In this document: in pieces, positions 53,241-64,000 of the stretch | Numbering within the stretch: position 1 is the stretch's first letter | How the letters are laid out: the number at the start of each line of letters is the position of its first letter | DNA from: Rhizobium sp. NXC14 | GTDB taxonomy: Bacteria; Pseudomonadota; Alphaproteobacteria; Rhizobiales; Rhizobiaceae | Length of the DNA: 64,000 nucleotides | Assembly: GCF_002117485.1 (NCBI RefSeq) | Contig: NZ_CP021030.1 | Coordinates: 2,111,001 to 2,175,000 of the forward strand | Direction: 5' to 3' | Translations under genes and position numbers: made by a program | The notes under the pieces: model-generated | Database searches by the model: none | What the model saw: the letters and a program-made list of their open reading frames with translations, nothing else | Told to the model about the DNA's origin: nothing

Positions 53241-54545
53241 ATGAATTTTATGCTGAAGAACGCCGCTTTCGGCGGCAGGCGCATCGCATCCATGGCCGCG
53301 GCAGCCGGCATGTTGCTGGTCGGAGCAGGAGCTGCCTCGGCGACGACGGTGGTCAAGTGGCTGCATCTCGAAACCGATCCGAAGAACGTCGCCGCCTGGG
53401 AAGACATCGTCAAGAAATACGAAGACCGGCATCCCGACGTCGACATCCAGATGCAGTTTCTCGAAAACGAGGCCTTCAAGGCCAAGCTTCCCACGCTGCT
53501 GCAGTCTGACGACGTGCCGGATTTCTTTTTCAGCTGGGGCGGCGGCGTCCTGAAGCAGCAGTCCGAGACCGGCGCGCTGCAGGATGTGACGGCAGCACTC
53601 GATGCCGATGGCGGCAAGCTGCGCAAGGCCTACACGCCCGCCTCGGTCGACGGCCTGACCTTCGACGGCAAGACCTGGGCGATCCCCTACAAGGTCGGCC
53701 TGGTGAGCTTCTTCTATAACAAGGCGCTGTTTGCCAAGGCAGGCGTCAAGGCCGAGGACATCAAGACCTGGACGGATTTTCTTGAGGCGGTGAAGAAGAT
53801 CAAGGCGGCCGGTATCGTGCCGATCGCCGGCGGCGGCGGCGAGAAATGGCCGATCCACTTCTACTGGAGCTATCTCGTCATGCGCGAAGGCGGCCAGAAG
53901 GTCTTTGACGCGGCCAAGAAGGGCGAGGGCGAAGGCTTCCTCGATCCGGCCATCATCAAGGCCGGCGAAGATCTCGCCGAGCTCGGCAAGCTCGAACCTT
54001 TCCAGCCCGGCTATCTCGGCGCAACCTGGCCGCAGACGCTCGGCGTTTTCGGCGACGGCAAGGCGGCGATGATCCTCGGCTTCGAGGCGACCGAGGCCAA
54101 CCAGCGCAAGAATGCCGGCGACGGCAAGGGGCTTTCGCCCGACAATATCGGCCGTTTCGTCTTCCCGACGGTTGAAGGCGGCGCCGGAAAGCCCACTGAT
54201 ACACTTGGTGGCCTGAACGGCTGGGCGCTCACCAAGAAGGCCTCCAAGGAAGCGATCGATTTCCTCGCTTTCCTGACGAATGCGGACAACGAGCGGGCAA
54301 TGGCCAAGGCCGGGATGCTCCTGCCTGTTGCCGTCGGCGCTGATGACGGCGTCGTCAACCCGCTGCTCGCCGAATCGGCCAAACAGCTTGCGGGTTCGAC
54401 CTGGCATCAGAACTTCTTCGACCAGGATCTCGGTGCGGCCGTCGGCCGTGTCGTCAACGACGTCTCGGTGGAAATCGTCTCCGGACAGATGAACTCCAAG
54501 GACGGCGCCCAGATGATCCAGGACGCTTTCGAACTGGAACAATAA
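53241..54545 (+). CDS. Sugar ABC transporter substrate-binding protein (CUT1 type)
   Basis: Periplasmic sugar-binding protein of 434 residues with a signal peptide (SMAAAAGMLLVGAGAASATT) and the SBP_bac_1 fold: VVKWLHLETDPKNVAAWEDI, NEAFKAKLPTLLQSDDVPDF, FDGKTWAIPYKVGLVSFFYN. It receives a mono- or oligosaccharide in the periplasm. ATG 53241 follows GGAGGAAAATC. It is the first gene of a four-gene ABC operon (binding protein, two permeases, ATPase), divergent from the ROK regulator. The sugar is not determined; the neighbours suggest a disaccharide or polyol. Confidence 0.93.
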   Translation: MNFMLKNAAFGGRRIASMAAAAGMLLVGAGAASATTVVKWLHLETDPKNVAAWEDIVKKYEDRHPDVDIQMQFLENEAFKAKLPTLLQSDDVPDFFFSWGGGVLKQQSETGALQDVTAALDADGGKLRKAYTPASVDGLTFDGKTWAIPYKVGLVSFFYNKALFAKAGVKAEDIKTWTDFLEAVKKIKAAGIVPIAGGGGEKWPIHFYWSYLVMREGGQKVFDAAKKGEGEGFLDPAIIKAGEDLAELGKLEPFQPGYLGATWPQTLGVFGDGKAAMILGFEATEANQRKNAGDGKGLSPDNIGRFVFPTVEGGAGKPTDTLGGLNGWALTKKASKEAIDFLAFLTNADNERAMAKAGMLLPVAVGADDGVVNPLLAESAKQLAGSTWHQNFFDQDLGAAVGRVVNDVSVEIVSGQMNSKDGAQMIQDAFELEQ

Positions 54546-54626
54546 CCAGCGCCCGCAGAACCTTCCGGCGCTCCTGCCAATCGGGAGCGCCGGTACCGCT
54601 GCCGACGAGATGCGAAAGCAGGAACC

Positions 54627-55565
54627 ATGGCCAATATCTCAGTCCTATCGACACCGAGCGCCGCAAGGCCGGCAAGACGAGTCGCAAACCGGAAGAGCTT
54701 GGTCGCCCACGACCGCCTGACCGTGCTGTTGCTGTTTCTGCCACCGGCGCTGCTGCTCTTCACGCTCTTCGTCATCATGCCGATGGGCGAGGCGGCCTGG
54801 TACAGCCTCTATAAGTGGAACGGTTACGGCACGCCGACAGAGTTCATCGCCCTCCGCAATTTCCAGGTACTGTTCCGCAACGCGGCGTTTACCCAGGCGC
54901 TTGTCAATAACGGCCTGATCATCGTCATCTCGATCTGCATCCAGGTGCCGCTCGCCATCTGGCTGGCCACCATGCTGGCCCACCGCATTCCCGGTGTCGT
55001 CGCTTACCGCCTGATCTTCTTCCTGCCCTATGTGCTGGCCGACGTTGCCGCAGGCCTTATCTGGCGCTTTGTCTATGATGGCGACTACGGCCTGTTTGCC
55101 GCCATTTCCAACTTCTTCGGTTTCGCCAATCCTTATGTGCTCGCCGACAAGGATGTGGCGATCTATGCCATCCTCGGGGTCATCGTCTGGAAATATTTCG
55201 GCTTCCACATGATGCTGTTCATCGCCGGCCTGCAATCGGTCGACAAGAGCGTGCTGGAGGCGGCCGAGATCGACGGCGCTACCGGCTGGCAGAAATTCCG
55301 CTACGTCACGCTGCCGCTCCTCGGCTCCACCCTGCGCCTGTCGATCTTCTTCGCCGTCGTCGGCTCCCTGCAGCTCTTCGACATGATCATGCCGCTGACC
55401 GGCGGCGGGCCGTCGAACTCGACGCAGACGATGGTCACCTTCCTCTATACCTACGGTGTCATGCGCATGCAGGTGGGTCTGGGCAGCGCCGTCGGCGTGG
55501 TGCTCTTCATCATCTGCGTGACACTCGCCTTCGGTTACAAAAGGATCTTCATGCGCCATGACTGA
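54627..55565 (+). CDS. Sugar ABC transporter permease 1 (CUT1, MalF-like)
   Basis: Inner-membrane permease of 312 residues with six hydrophobic segments, beginning VLLLFLPPALLLFTLFVIMP. The EAA loop that docks with the ATPase is EAAEIDGATGWQKFRYVTLP. It belongs to the MalF/UgpA group without a large periplasmic loop. The gene overlaps the second permease gene by 8 bases, and the ATPase gene follows. Confidence 0.93.
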   Translation: MANISVLSTPSAARPARRVANRKSLVAHDRLTVLLLFLPPALLLFTLFVIMPMGEAAWYSLYKWNGYGTPTEFIALRNFQVLFRNAAFTQALVNNGLIIVISICIQVPLAIWLATMLAHRIPGVVAYRLIFFLPYVLADVAAGLIWRFVYDGDYGLFAAISNFFGFANPYVLADKDVAIYAILGVIVWKYFGFHMMLFIAGLQSVDKSVLEAAEIDGATGWQKFRYVTLPLLGSTLRLSIFFAVVGSLQLFDMIMPLTGGGPSNSTQTMVTFLYTYGVMRMQVGLGSAVGVVLFIICVTLAFGYKRIFMRHD

Positions 55566-56406
55566 TATGAGCTCTTCCATCCGCATGAGGACATCCACCC
55601 GCATCTATCTCTACGTGTCGCTGAGTCTGATCGCGGCGATCGTGCTGGTGCCGCTGCTGACGACGGCGCTCGGCGGCTTCAAGACCCTGGGCGACCTGCG
55701 CACCAATCCCTTCGGCCTGCCGACGGAATGGCAATGGGCGAATTACACTGACATTCTCTTGGGTGAGCGCTACTGGCTGCAGATCGGCAATTCGCTTGTC
55801 ATCGCAGCACTGACCGTGCTCTTGACGCTGATCGTCTCCTCGATGGCGGCCTTCGCCTTTGCCCATGTGCGCTTCTTCGGATCGTCCTTCCTGCTCAACT
55901 ATTTCCTGCTCGGGCTGATGTTTCCGGCCGCGACCGCGATCCTGCCGCTGTTCATCCGCATCCGCGACCTCGGCCTGCTGAACACCTACTGGGGCGTGGT
56001 TCTGCCGCAGGTCGCCTTCGGCCTCGGCATGAGCATCCTTCTGTTCAGGAACTATTTCCGCAACCTTCCGGAGGAGTTGTTCCAGGCGGCCTTTGTCGAC
56101 GGCTGCGGTTATATGAGGTTCTTCTGGCATATCTCGCTGCCGCTCTCCCGTCCGATCGTCGCCACCGTCAGCATTATCTCCTTCGTCGGCAGCTGGAACA
56201 GCTACATCCTGCCGCTGATCATGCTGAACTCGGAATCCAAATATCCCTGGCCGCTCGGCATCATGGTCTATCGCGGTGAATTCGGCACGGAGTGGCAGCT
56301 GGTGCTGGCCTTCATCACCCTCACGATCCTTCCCACGATCATCGTTTTCTTTGTCGCCCAGAGACATATCATCGCCGGATTGACTGCCGGCGCCGTGAAG
56401 TCCTGA
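55558..56406 (+). CDS. Sugar ABC transporter permease 2 (CUT1, MalG-like)
   Basis: Second inner-membrane permease of 282 residues with six hydrophobic segments. The EAA-like loop [20 protein letters not shown] has Gln-Ala-Ala in place of the usual Glu-Ala-Ala. The C-terminus ([16 protein letters not shown]) is typical of MalG proteins (ending ..[15 protein letters not shown]). It partners the permease encoded by the overlapping upstream gene and ends 23 bases before the ATPase gene. Confidence 0.93.
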   Translation: MTDMSSSIRMRTSTRIYLYVSLSLIAAIVLVPLLTTALGGFKTLGDLRTNPFGLPTEWQWANYTDILLGERYWLQIGNSLVIAALTVLLTLIVSSMAAFAFAHVRFFGSSFLLNYFLLGLMFPAATAILPLFIRIRDLGLLNTYWGVVLPQVAFGLGMSILLFRNYFRNLPEELFQAAFVDGCGYMRFFWHISLPLSRPIVATVSIISFVGSWNSYILPLIMLNSESKYPWPLGIMVYRGEFGTEWQLVLAFITLTILPTIIVFFVAQRHIIAGLTAGAVKS

Positions 56407-56429
56407 GCCGAACCGTTGGAGTTGCATCA

Positions 56430-57503
<1,074 letters not shown>

Positions 57504-57544
57504 GCGAGGGCGGTTAGGGCGGCAATATTTTCAGCCCAGGAGAT

Positions 57545-57690
57545 TTGCCGAGATCAGCCCCTTATCCTAGCTTTCTGCAGTAAACGGGGCGAGGGGACGT
57601 GCGCAAACGTGACGATGAACGGAGAGGGCGCGGCACAATCTCTTCTCCCCAGCGGGGAGAAGAGGGAATCGAGAGGCTGCGGCATACCCT
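57545..57690. repeat. Dispersed Rhizobium-type intergenic repeat, copy B
   Basis: Contains TAAACGGGGCGAGGGGAC (57583-57600) as in copy A at 47.6 kb, plus a hairpin TCTTCTCCCC/GGGGAGAAGA (about 57641-57663). It lies between the end of the sugar ABC operon and the convergent kdgD gene, where it may also serve as a bidirectional terminator. Confidence 0.6.
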
Positions 57691-57734
57691 TTCCCAAGCC
57701 TCGGGTCCAGAATACGCCCTCAAGCACCAACCTA

Positions 57735-58667
<933 letters not shown>

Positions 58668-58697
58668 CTATTCCTTGGGTGTTGAAAATCGATGGTG

Positions 58698-59672
58698 TCA
58701 GGCGCTCTCGAGCACTTGAAGAAGTGCCGCGATGTAGCCGTAACAAAAGGCAAATGCAGTGGCGGACGGGTCCTTGCCGCTAACGGTCGGCACGTGGTCT
58801 GGCATCAGCATGTATTTGTAGCCGACTTCCTTGTAGATCCTGGCCGAGCGGACCATGTCCATGTCGCCCTCGTCGGGGAAGGTCTCCATGAACGACAGCT
58901 TGCCGCCGCGAATATTGCGGAAATGGACGTTGAAAATCTTGTTGCGCTCTCCGAACCAGCGAATGATGTCGTCGATCTCTTCGCGCGGATTTTCGAGCAT
59001 CTCGCCAACCGAGCCCTGGCAGAAATTGAGGCCGTGATAGGGGTTTTCGCGCATCTGCACAAATTTCTTCAGCCCTTCCACCGTGCCGAGCACGCGTGTG
59101 ACGCCGCGATAGCCGGGCGGTGTATAGGGATCGTGCGGATGGCAGGCGAGCCGGACGCGATTGCTCTCGGCGACCGGCACGACGCGTTCGAGGAAATAAT
59201 CGATCCGTTCCCAGTTTTCGTCTTCGGAGAGTACGCCGGCAAGGCCGGGCGCAGCCTGCTGGTCGGTCTTCTCCCAGCGAAAGCTCGCATTCATCGACCC
59301 GCCGCGTCCCGGTTCATCCGGCGTGCGCGGAATGCCGATCAGGTTGAGATTGTATTTGACCGCCGGAATGCCGGCCGCCGCGACATCCTCGATCATCTGG
59401 CAGACCGCATCGATCTGCCGGTCGCGCTCAGGCCCGGCAAGCAGGATGTCGGGATAGGAAGCCTTCTCGATCGGCTGCGAGGGCAGGGGCAGCTGGATCA
59501 TGTCGAGGATCAGACCGAAGCTCTCGACCTTGTCGCGATGGCGTTCAATATCGGCAAGCGTCCAGCTGCTCGGCTGTCCCGGCGGATCGGCGCTGATATG
59601 CTTCACCCCCAATTGCGCGAAGATCCGATAATCGTCATCGTCGCGCGCCGCCACCTGTGTTCCAAGATACAT
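58698..59672 (-). CDS. uxuA: Mannonate dehydratase UxuA-type
   Basis: Converts D-mannonate to 2-keto-3-deoxygluconate in hexuronate catabolism. The 324-residue xylose-isomerase-like barrel contains GIPAVKYNLNLIGIPRTPDE, RLACHPHDPYTPPGYRGVTR (metal His and substrate residues), LNFCQGSVGEMLENPREEID, NVHFRNIRGGKLSFMETFPD and DGKD-like HVPTVSGKDPSATAFAFCYG. These are family hallmarks. ATG 59672 follows GGAGAGGTC. It heads the minus-strand uxuA-kdgD operon, just downstream of an operator-like palindrome and divergent DNA from the GntR gene region. Confidence 0.92.
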   Translation of the reverse strand: MYLGTQVAARDDDDYRIFAQLGVKHISADPPGQPSSWTLADIERHRDKVESFGLILDMIQLPLPSQPIEKASYPDILLAGPERDRQIDAVCQMIEDVAAAGIPAVKYNLNLIGIPRTPDEPGRGGSMNASFRWEKTDQQAAPGLAGVLSEDENWERIDYFLERVVPVAESNRVRLACHPHDPYTPPGYRGVTRVLGTVEGLKKFVQMRENPYHGLNFCQGSVGEMLENPREEIDDIIRWFGERNKIFNVHFRNIRGGKLSFMETFPDEGDMDMVRSARIYKEVGYKYMLMPDHVPTVSGKDPSATAFAFCYGYIAALLQVLESA

Positions 59673-59696
59673 CAGAGACCTCTCCAAAACCAACAA

Positions 59697-59715
59697 TGTC
59701 ATATGACATAATATG
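59697..59715. promoter_or_regulatory. Putative GntR operator upstream of uxuA
   Basis: TGTCATATGACA (59697-59708) is a perfect 12-bp palindrome, overlapping GACATAATATG (59705-59715). The same 11-mer occurs at 60539-60549 upstream of the dipeptide-type transporter operon. The site sits 25 bases before the uxuA start codon, between uxuA and the end of the GntR gene. Confidence 0.55.
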
Positions 59716-59736
59716 AATCTCGGAGAGTGTCGAGCC

Positions 59737-60447
59737 CTATTGCTGTTCGGCGAGCATCCGATAACGCCGTTGGCTCGCCATTAAATGCGCGCGCATCGTC
59801 TGGCGCGCGCGGTCGGGATCCTGATCGGCGATGGCCGACAGGATTTCCACATGTTCGGCATGGACCTTCTGCAGATACTCGCGGTCATTGGCTTCCGGCA
59901 GCGTCGGAAACTGCCCGCGGGGGATGGCGCGCGGGCCGAAATGACGCAACACGTCGACATAGAATCGATTGTTGGTGGCGGCCGCGATCGCCATGTGAAA
60001 GGCATAATCGGCCTCGACCGTCTGCTGTCCGCTTTCGATCATTTGCGCCATCCGGCGGTTGGCTTCGCGGATCGCCGCTTCCTGCTCGGCGGTGCGGCGA
60101 TAGGCGGCAATCGCGGCCGCTTCACCCTCGGTAGCCATGCGGAACTCCAGCAATTCCAGGGTTTCCGGAATGCTTTTGATTTCCACCGGCGTCAGCGACA
60201 TGACCGAATGAACTTTCGGATCGGCGACGAACACGCCCTTGCCCTGGATCGGCCGGACGAAACCCGCAGCCCTCAAATCCGCGATAGCCTCGCGCACGAC
60301 GGTGCGGCTGACGCCGAAGGTCGATTCGAGCTGCGGCTCGGTCGGCAGCTGGTCGCCGACGCGCAATTTCCCTGTCTCGATTTGCGTTCGCAGCTGATCG
60401 ATGACCTGCTGCGCCAGTCTTTGCCGACCACGGCCAAGTGTCGTCAT
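59737..60447 (-). CDS. GntR-family (FadR/FCD) transcriptional regulator
   Basis: A 236-residue repressor with N-terminal winged HTH (KLRVGDQLPTEPQLESTFGV; SRTVVREAIADLRAAGFV). The C-terminal FCD effector domain has metal-binding type residues (EFRMATEGEAAAIAAYR; DYAFHMAIAAATNNRFYVDV; EHVEILSAIADQDPDRARQT). FCD regulators of this type (UxuR/ExuR, LldR) respond to sugar acids, matching the uxuA-kdgD genes next to it. It lies upstream of uxuA on the same strand and is divergent from the transporter operon at 60580. Confidence 0.92.
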   Translation of the reverse strand: MTTLGRGRQRLAQQVIDQLRTQIETGKLRVGDQLPTEPQLESTFGVSRTVVREAIADLRAAGFVRPIQGKGVFVADPKVHSVMSLTPVEIKSIPETLELLEFRMATEGEAAAIAAYRRTAEQEAAIREANRRMAQMIESGQQTVEADYAFHMAIAAATNNRFYVDVLRHFGPRAIPRGQFPTLPEANDREYLQKVHAEHVEILSAIADQDPDRARQTMRAHLMASQRRYRMLAEQQ

Positions 60448-60538
60448 TCTCGTTTCCCCATTTCCCTTGCCTCACGTCTTCCGCACGGGTCTTGCAAATC
60501 AAATTGGACTTCGATAAATCATAATACGACAGACGGAC

Positions 60539-60551
60539 GACATAATATGTC
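60539..60551. promoter_or_regulatory. Putative GntR operator upstream of the transporter operon
   Basis: GACATA-A-TATGTC (60539-60551) is a perfect palindrome with 6-bp arms and one central base, 28 bases before the ATG of the binding-protein gene and between it and the divergent GntR gene. It shares GACATAATATG with the uxuA-side site at 59705-59715. Confidence 0.6.
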
Positions 60552-60579
60552 CCTTATAGTAATCTAGGGAGGAGTTACA

Positions 60580-62175
60580 ATGAAGCATTTTTCGAAAGGC
60601 CCGTTCGTCGGCGCCGTCATCGGCGCCTTGACGATCGCTGCGCCGCTCTCGCACGCCGCCACGCCTAGGGATCAGCTGGTGATCGGGACATCACTGGCGC
60701 AGGTCCTGTCCCTCGATCCGCATCAGGCGACCGAAGGCAAGGCGGTCGAGATCATGTCGAACCTCTACGACCGTCTGGTCAACAGCACACCGGATGGCAA
60801 GATCGTGCCGCAGCTGGCCGAAAGCTGGAAGGTCGACGACAGGAGCATCACCTTCACGCTGCGTCAAGCCAATTTCGCGTCCGGCAATCCGGTGACGGCG
60901 AAGGACGTCGTCTATTCGCTGGGCCGGCTCCTGAAACTCGACCAGGCCGCCGCCGCCAACCTCAAACGCGTCGGCTACGACAAGACCAATGTCGACAAGC
61001 TCGTCACGGCAGTCGACGACAAGACGGTGCGCATCGATTTTTCCGGCCAGGTGACCGCCGAAATGCTGCTCTACCGGCTGACGACGTCGACCACCAGCGT
61101 CGTCGACAGCGTCGAAGTCGAGAAGCACGTCGCCGACAATGATTATGGCAATGCCTGGATGCGCACGCATTCGGCTGGTTCCGGCCCATTCACCCTGAAC
61201 CGCTGGTCTCCGAACGAACTCGTGATCCTCGACGCCAACAAGGATTATGTCACCGGCGCTCCGAAGATGAAGCGCGTCATCGTCCGCCATGTCCCGGAAA
61301 GCCAGGTCGAGCGGCTGATGCTCGAGCGCGGCGATATCGATATCGCCAGCGCCATGACCGCCGCCGACCTCGCGACCTTCAAGGACAAGCAGGGCTTTAC
61401 CATCCAGCGCATTCCGACAGGCGGCTTCTACGTGCTGTCGATGAATGCCGGCAATCAGTACCTGTCCAATCCGAAGGTGCGCGAGGCGATTGCTTATGGC
61501 ATCGACTATAAGGGCATCGAGAAGACGATCATGGGTCCCTACGGGCGGGCGAGAAACGTTCCGGTTCCGGAGAATTTCGAATCTGCGATCCCGAACCCCG
61601 ATTGGCATCTCGATGTCGAAAAGTCCAAGCAGCTGTTGGCCGAAGCAGGGTTCAAGGACGGCTTCTCGCTAACGCTGAAGACGATCGCGCAGACGCCGCG
61701 CATCGACCTTGCCACCGCCATCCAGGCGTCGCTTGCCCAGGTCGGCATCAAGATCGACATCCAGCAGGGCAACGGCTCGGAAATCATCGCCGCCCATCGC
61801 GCCAGGGATTTCGATCTGCTGATCCCGCAGACCAGCGCCTATATGCCGAACGTGCTCGGCTCGATGGAGCAGTTCTCCTCCAATCCCGACAACTCGAAGG
61901 AAGCCAACAATGCCGGCAACTTCGTCTGGCGCTCGGCCTGGGACATTCCCGAACTCACGGCTCTGACGGCGAAGGCATCGATGGAGCCGGACGCCAAGAA
62001 GCGCGGCGAGCTCTATGTCGAGATGCAGAAGATGTTCGTCGAACAAAAGCCGGCGGTGCTGCCGATGTTCGAACGCTTCGAGCCGATTGTCCTGTCGAGC
62101 AAGGTGCAAGGATATGTGGGGCATCCGACCCAGCTGACGCGTCTCGAGAACGTCACGAAGTCTGAAGCCCAGTAA
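60580..62175 (+). CDS. Dipeptide/oligopeptide-type ABC substrate-binding protein
   Basis: Periplasmic SBP_bac_5 protein of 531 residues with signal peptide (FVGAVIGALTIAAPLSHAAT). The fold shows LVIGTSLAQVLSLDPHQATE, VPQLAESWKVDDRSITFTLR, HSAGSGPFTLNRWSPNELVI, NPKVREAIAYGIDYKGIEKT. This family binds peptides, nickel or glycosides including oligosaccharides. The regulatory site shared with uxuA suggests a sugar-acid-containing ligand here. GGGAGG precedes the ATG at good spacing. The two permease genes follow; the ATPases must lie beyond the window. Confidence 0.9.
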   Translation: MKHFSKGPFVGAVIGALTIAAPLSHAATPRDQLVIGTSLAQVLSLDPHQATEGKAVEIMSNLYDRLVNSTPDGKIVPQLAESWKVDDRSITFTLRQANFASGNPVTAKDVVYSLGRLLKLDQAAAANLKRVGYDKTNVDKLVTAVDDKTVRIDFSGQVTAEMLLYRLTTSTTSVVDSVEVEKHVADNDYGNAWMRTHSAGSGPFTLNRWSPNELVILDANKDYVTGAPKMKRVIVRHVPESQVERLMLERGDIDIASAMTAADLATFKDKQGFTIQRIPTGGFYVLSMNAGNQYLSNPKVREAIAYGIDYKGIEKTIMGPYGRARNVPVPENFESAIPNPDWHLDVEKSKQLLAEAGFKDGFSLTLKTIAQTPRIDLATAIQASLAQVGIKIDIQQGNGSEIIAAHRARDFDLLIPQTSAYMPNVLGSMEQFSSNPDNSKEANNAGNFVWRSAWDIPELTALTAKASMEPDAKKRGELYVEMQKMFVEQKPAVLPMFERFEPIVLSSKVQGYVGHPTQLTRLENVTKSEAQ

Positions 62176-62195
62176 TCCTCCTGAGGCAGCCGATC

Positions 62196-63224
62196 ATGAA
62201 GGAACTTTCTGTAGCCGAATTTGGCCGACGCCTGGCGCATTTGCTCGTCAGCCTGTTCATCCTCCTCTGTGTGACCTTCGTGATCGGCCGCGTCCTGCCT
62301 GCGGATCCCGTCGGCGCGATCGTCGGCGAACTCGCTGATCCCGCCGCCTATGCGGCGATGCGGACGCGGCTGGGGCTCGATCTGCCGATCTATCAGCAGT
62401 TCTTCCTCTATCTGAACGGGCTCGCCCATGGTAATTTCGGCACGGCCGTGCTGACCGGCAATCCCGTCTCTTCGGACCTCGCCCAGGCCTTTCCGGCGAC
62501 ATTCGAACTGGCCACACTTGCCGTGATCATCTCGACCTTCGTCGGTGTCCCGCTCGGCCTGGTCGCGGCGCTGTTTCGCGACAGTGTGATCGACAAGGTA
62601 GCGCGCGTGGTCGCCCTCGTCGGTCATTCGATCCCGGTCTTCTGGTTCGGCATCGTCGGCCTCATCATCTTCTATGCCGGCCTGAACTGGGTCGGCGGGC
62701 CAGGCAGGATCGATGTGTTTTACGAAGGTCTCGTCACGCCGCAGACCGGGCTGCTGTTGGTCGACAGCCTCCTGCAGGGCGAGACGGAAATCTTCTGGAA
62801 TGCCCTCGGCCATATCATCCTTCCGGCCATCATTCTCGCCTATGCCGCGATGGCCTACATCACGCGCATGACCCGCAGCTTCACGCTCGAGCAGTTGAGC
62901 CAGGATTACGTCATTGCGGCCCGCGCCAAGGGTGTGAGCCCCCTCGGCACGATCTGGCGCCATGTCCTGCCGAACATCGCCGTGCAGCTGATCACCATCC
63001 TGGCCATTTCCTACGGCGGATTGCTCGAGGGCGCCGTCGTGACGGAGATCGTCTTTTCCTGGCCGGGCATCGGCCAATACATGACGAATGCGCTGATGAT
63101 CGGCGACATGAACGCCATCGTGGCCGGCACCATCATCGTGGGATTCATTTTCATGCTGTTGAACTTCCTCGCCGACGTCGCATACGCCATATTTGATCCG
63201 CGCATGCGGGAGGCGGCGCGATGA
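62196..63224 (+). CDS. Dipeptide-type ABC permease (DppB-like)
   Basis: Inner-membrane permease of 342 residues with six hydrophobic segments. N-terminal LVSLFILLCVTFVIGRVLPA, followed by GDPVG-like PADPVGAIVGE and LGLDLPIYQQFFLYLNGLAH, is typical of DppB/OppB. The EAA-like loop is VIAARAKGVSPLGTIWRHVL. It overlaps the next permease gene by four bases (ATGA). Confidence 0.93.
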   Translation: MKELSVAEFGRRLAHLLVSLFILLCVTFVIGRVLPADPVGAIVGELADPAAYAAMRTRLGLDLPIYQQFFLYLNGLAHGNFGTAVLTGNPVSSDLAQAFPATFELATLAVIISTFVGVPLGLVAALFRDSVIDKVARVVALVGHSIPVFWFGIVGLIIFYAGLNWVGGPGRIDVFYEGLVTPQTGLLLVDSLLQGETEIFWNALGHIILPAIILAYAAMAYITRMTRSFTLEQLSQDYVIAARAKGVSPLGTIWRHVLPNIAVQLITILAISYGGLLEGAVVTEIVFSWPGIGQYMTNALMIGDMNAIVAGTIIVGFIFMLLNFLADVAYAIFDPRMREAAR

Positions 63225-64000
63225 GCCCCAGCCCGATGAGCAATGTTATCGGCAGCGAGATCCGGATTCGTCCTCCAAGCGTTCCGAGCCGCATGGCGGC
63301 GTCGTTTGCGCGGGCCGGCCGCAAACTGGCTGCCGAGCCGCTTGGCCTTGCCGGTTTCGTCATCCTCGGCCTGCTTTGCCTGATAGCGATCTTCGCGCCG
63401 CTATTGGCGCCTTACGACCCGGTCATCCAATCGCTCGGTGACGCCCTGCAGCCGCCGAGCCTGGCGCATCCGGCCGGCACGGACGAGTTCGGTCGCGACA
63501 TTCTGAGCCGCCTGATCTTCGGCACGCGCATCACCATCCAGACGGTGTTGTCGGTATCCCTGATCGTTGGGCCGATCGGACTGCTGATCGGCGTTGTCGC
63601 CGGATTCTTCGGCGGCAATACCGATGCGTTCCTGATGCGCGCCACCGATATCGTGCTGTCCTTCCCCTCGCTGATTCTGGCGCTCGCCTTTGCCGCCGCG
63701 CTGGGCGCTGGCCTGGGGACGGCAATCATCGCCATCTCGCTCACCGCCTGGCCGCCGATCGCAAGGCTTGCTCGCGCCGAGGCGCTTGTCGTCAGAAATG
63801 CCGATTACGTGGTGGCCGCCCGCCTTTACGGCGCTTCGCCGATGCGCATCCTGCTTCTCTATATCGCGCCCATGTGCATTCCATCGGTGATCGTTCGCCT
63901 GACCCTCAACATGGCGGGCATCATTCTGACGGCGGCGTCGCTCGGATTTCTCGGGCTTGGCGCCCAGCCGCCGGCGCCGGAATGGGGCGCGATGATTTCC
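63221..64000 (+). CDS. Dipeptide-type ABC permease (DppC-like), 3' end outside window
   Basis: Frame open to the window end; 260 residues are visible. The N-terminal segment (PLGLAGFVILGLLCLIAIFA), then APYDPVIQSLGDALQPPSLA and HPAGTDEFGRDILSRLIFGT, are DppC/OppC hallmarks. The EAA-like loop VVAARLYGASPMRILLLYIA lies near residue 200. The start ATGA overlaps the DppB-like stop. One more transmembrane segment and the C-terminus are expected beyond the window. Confidence 0.92.
   Translation, partial: MSPSPMSNVIGSEIRIRPPSVPSRMAASFARAGRKLAAEPLGLAGFVILGLLCLIAIFAPLLAPYDPVIQSLGDALQPPSLAHPAGTDEFGRDILSRLIFGTRITIQTVLSVSLIVGPIGLLIGVVAGFFGGNTDAFLMRATDIVLSFPSLILALAFAAALGAGLGTAIIAISLTAWPPIARLARAEALVVRNADYVVAARLYGASPMRILLLYIAPMCIPSVIVRLTLNMAGIILTAASLGFLGLGAQPPAPEWGAMIS

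Overview
This 64 kb window is high-GC and reads as chromosomal DNA of a member of the Rhizobiaceae, most likely genus Rhizobium (R. etli / R. leguminosarum group). That placement is inferred from the gene order dusB-ntrB-ntrC ... ntrY-ntrX ... dat-hfq-hflX, from several families common in rhizobia (DUF982, DUF6894, DUF2849, DUF934), and from an alphaproteobacterial-type LexA box (GAAC-N7-GAAC). No database search was possible.

Layout. (1) 1-20.65 kb is core genome. It holds the nitrogen-regulation operon dusB-ntrBC, an aldo/keto reductase, the second nitrogen two-component pair ntrYX, a D-amino-acid aminotransferase, hfq, hflX, mazG, a nucleoside deaminase, and the sulfite-reduction/siroheme operon cysG-DUF2849-cysI-DUF934. 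A UbiH-type hydroxylase, an AEC transporter, CcdA and tRNA-Lys(UUU) follow. (2) 20.65-26.9 kb, starting at the 3' end of tRNA-Lys, is accessory and partly decayed. It has small orphan ORFs, a DUF6894 protein, a Crp/Fnr regulator, a thermonuclease pseudogene with three frameshifts, a sterol-desaturase-family hydroxylase, an L,D-transpeptidase and a second nucleoside deaminase. (3) 26.9-38.4 kb carries two aromatic-ring-type FAD monooxygenases (one paired with a MarR regulator and its operators), two class III nucleotide cyclases, an exporter-type ABC protein, two DUF982 proteins, and a two-gene mini-operon behind a LexA box.

(4) 38.4-46.9 kb is a catabolic cluster for an unidentified, probably N-containing, substrate. 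It encodes a RidA protein, a flavodoxin-fold oxidoreductase, a FAD-linked oxidase, a cytosine-deaminase-like amidohydrolase and a NitT/TauT-type ABC transporter. A divergent LysR regulator and a creatininase-family hydrolase complete it. The same 35-bp partly palindromic element lies before both the transporter operon and the creatininase gene, which suggests one LysR regulon. (5) 47.6-50.0 kb holds a repeat and two IS110-family elements in tandem. The first has a frameshifted transposase. Both have a strongly palindromic leader at the same distance upstream of the transposase.

(6) 50-64 kb is carbohydrate uptake and catabolism. A ThuA protein, a Gfo/Idh/MocA dehydrogenase and a ROK regulator lie divergent from a complete CUT1-type sugar ABC operon. 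Then come kdgD and uxuA (sugar-acid dehydratases), a GntR/FCD regulator with palindromic operators on both sides, and a dipeptide-type ABC transporter whose second permease runs off the window end. Many genes in these operons overlap by ATGA or abut.
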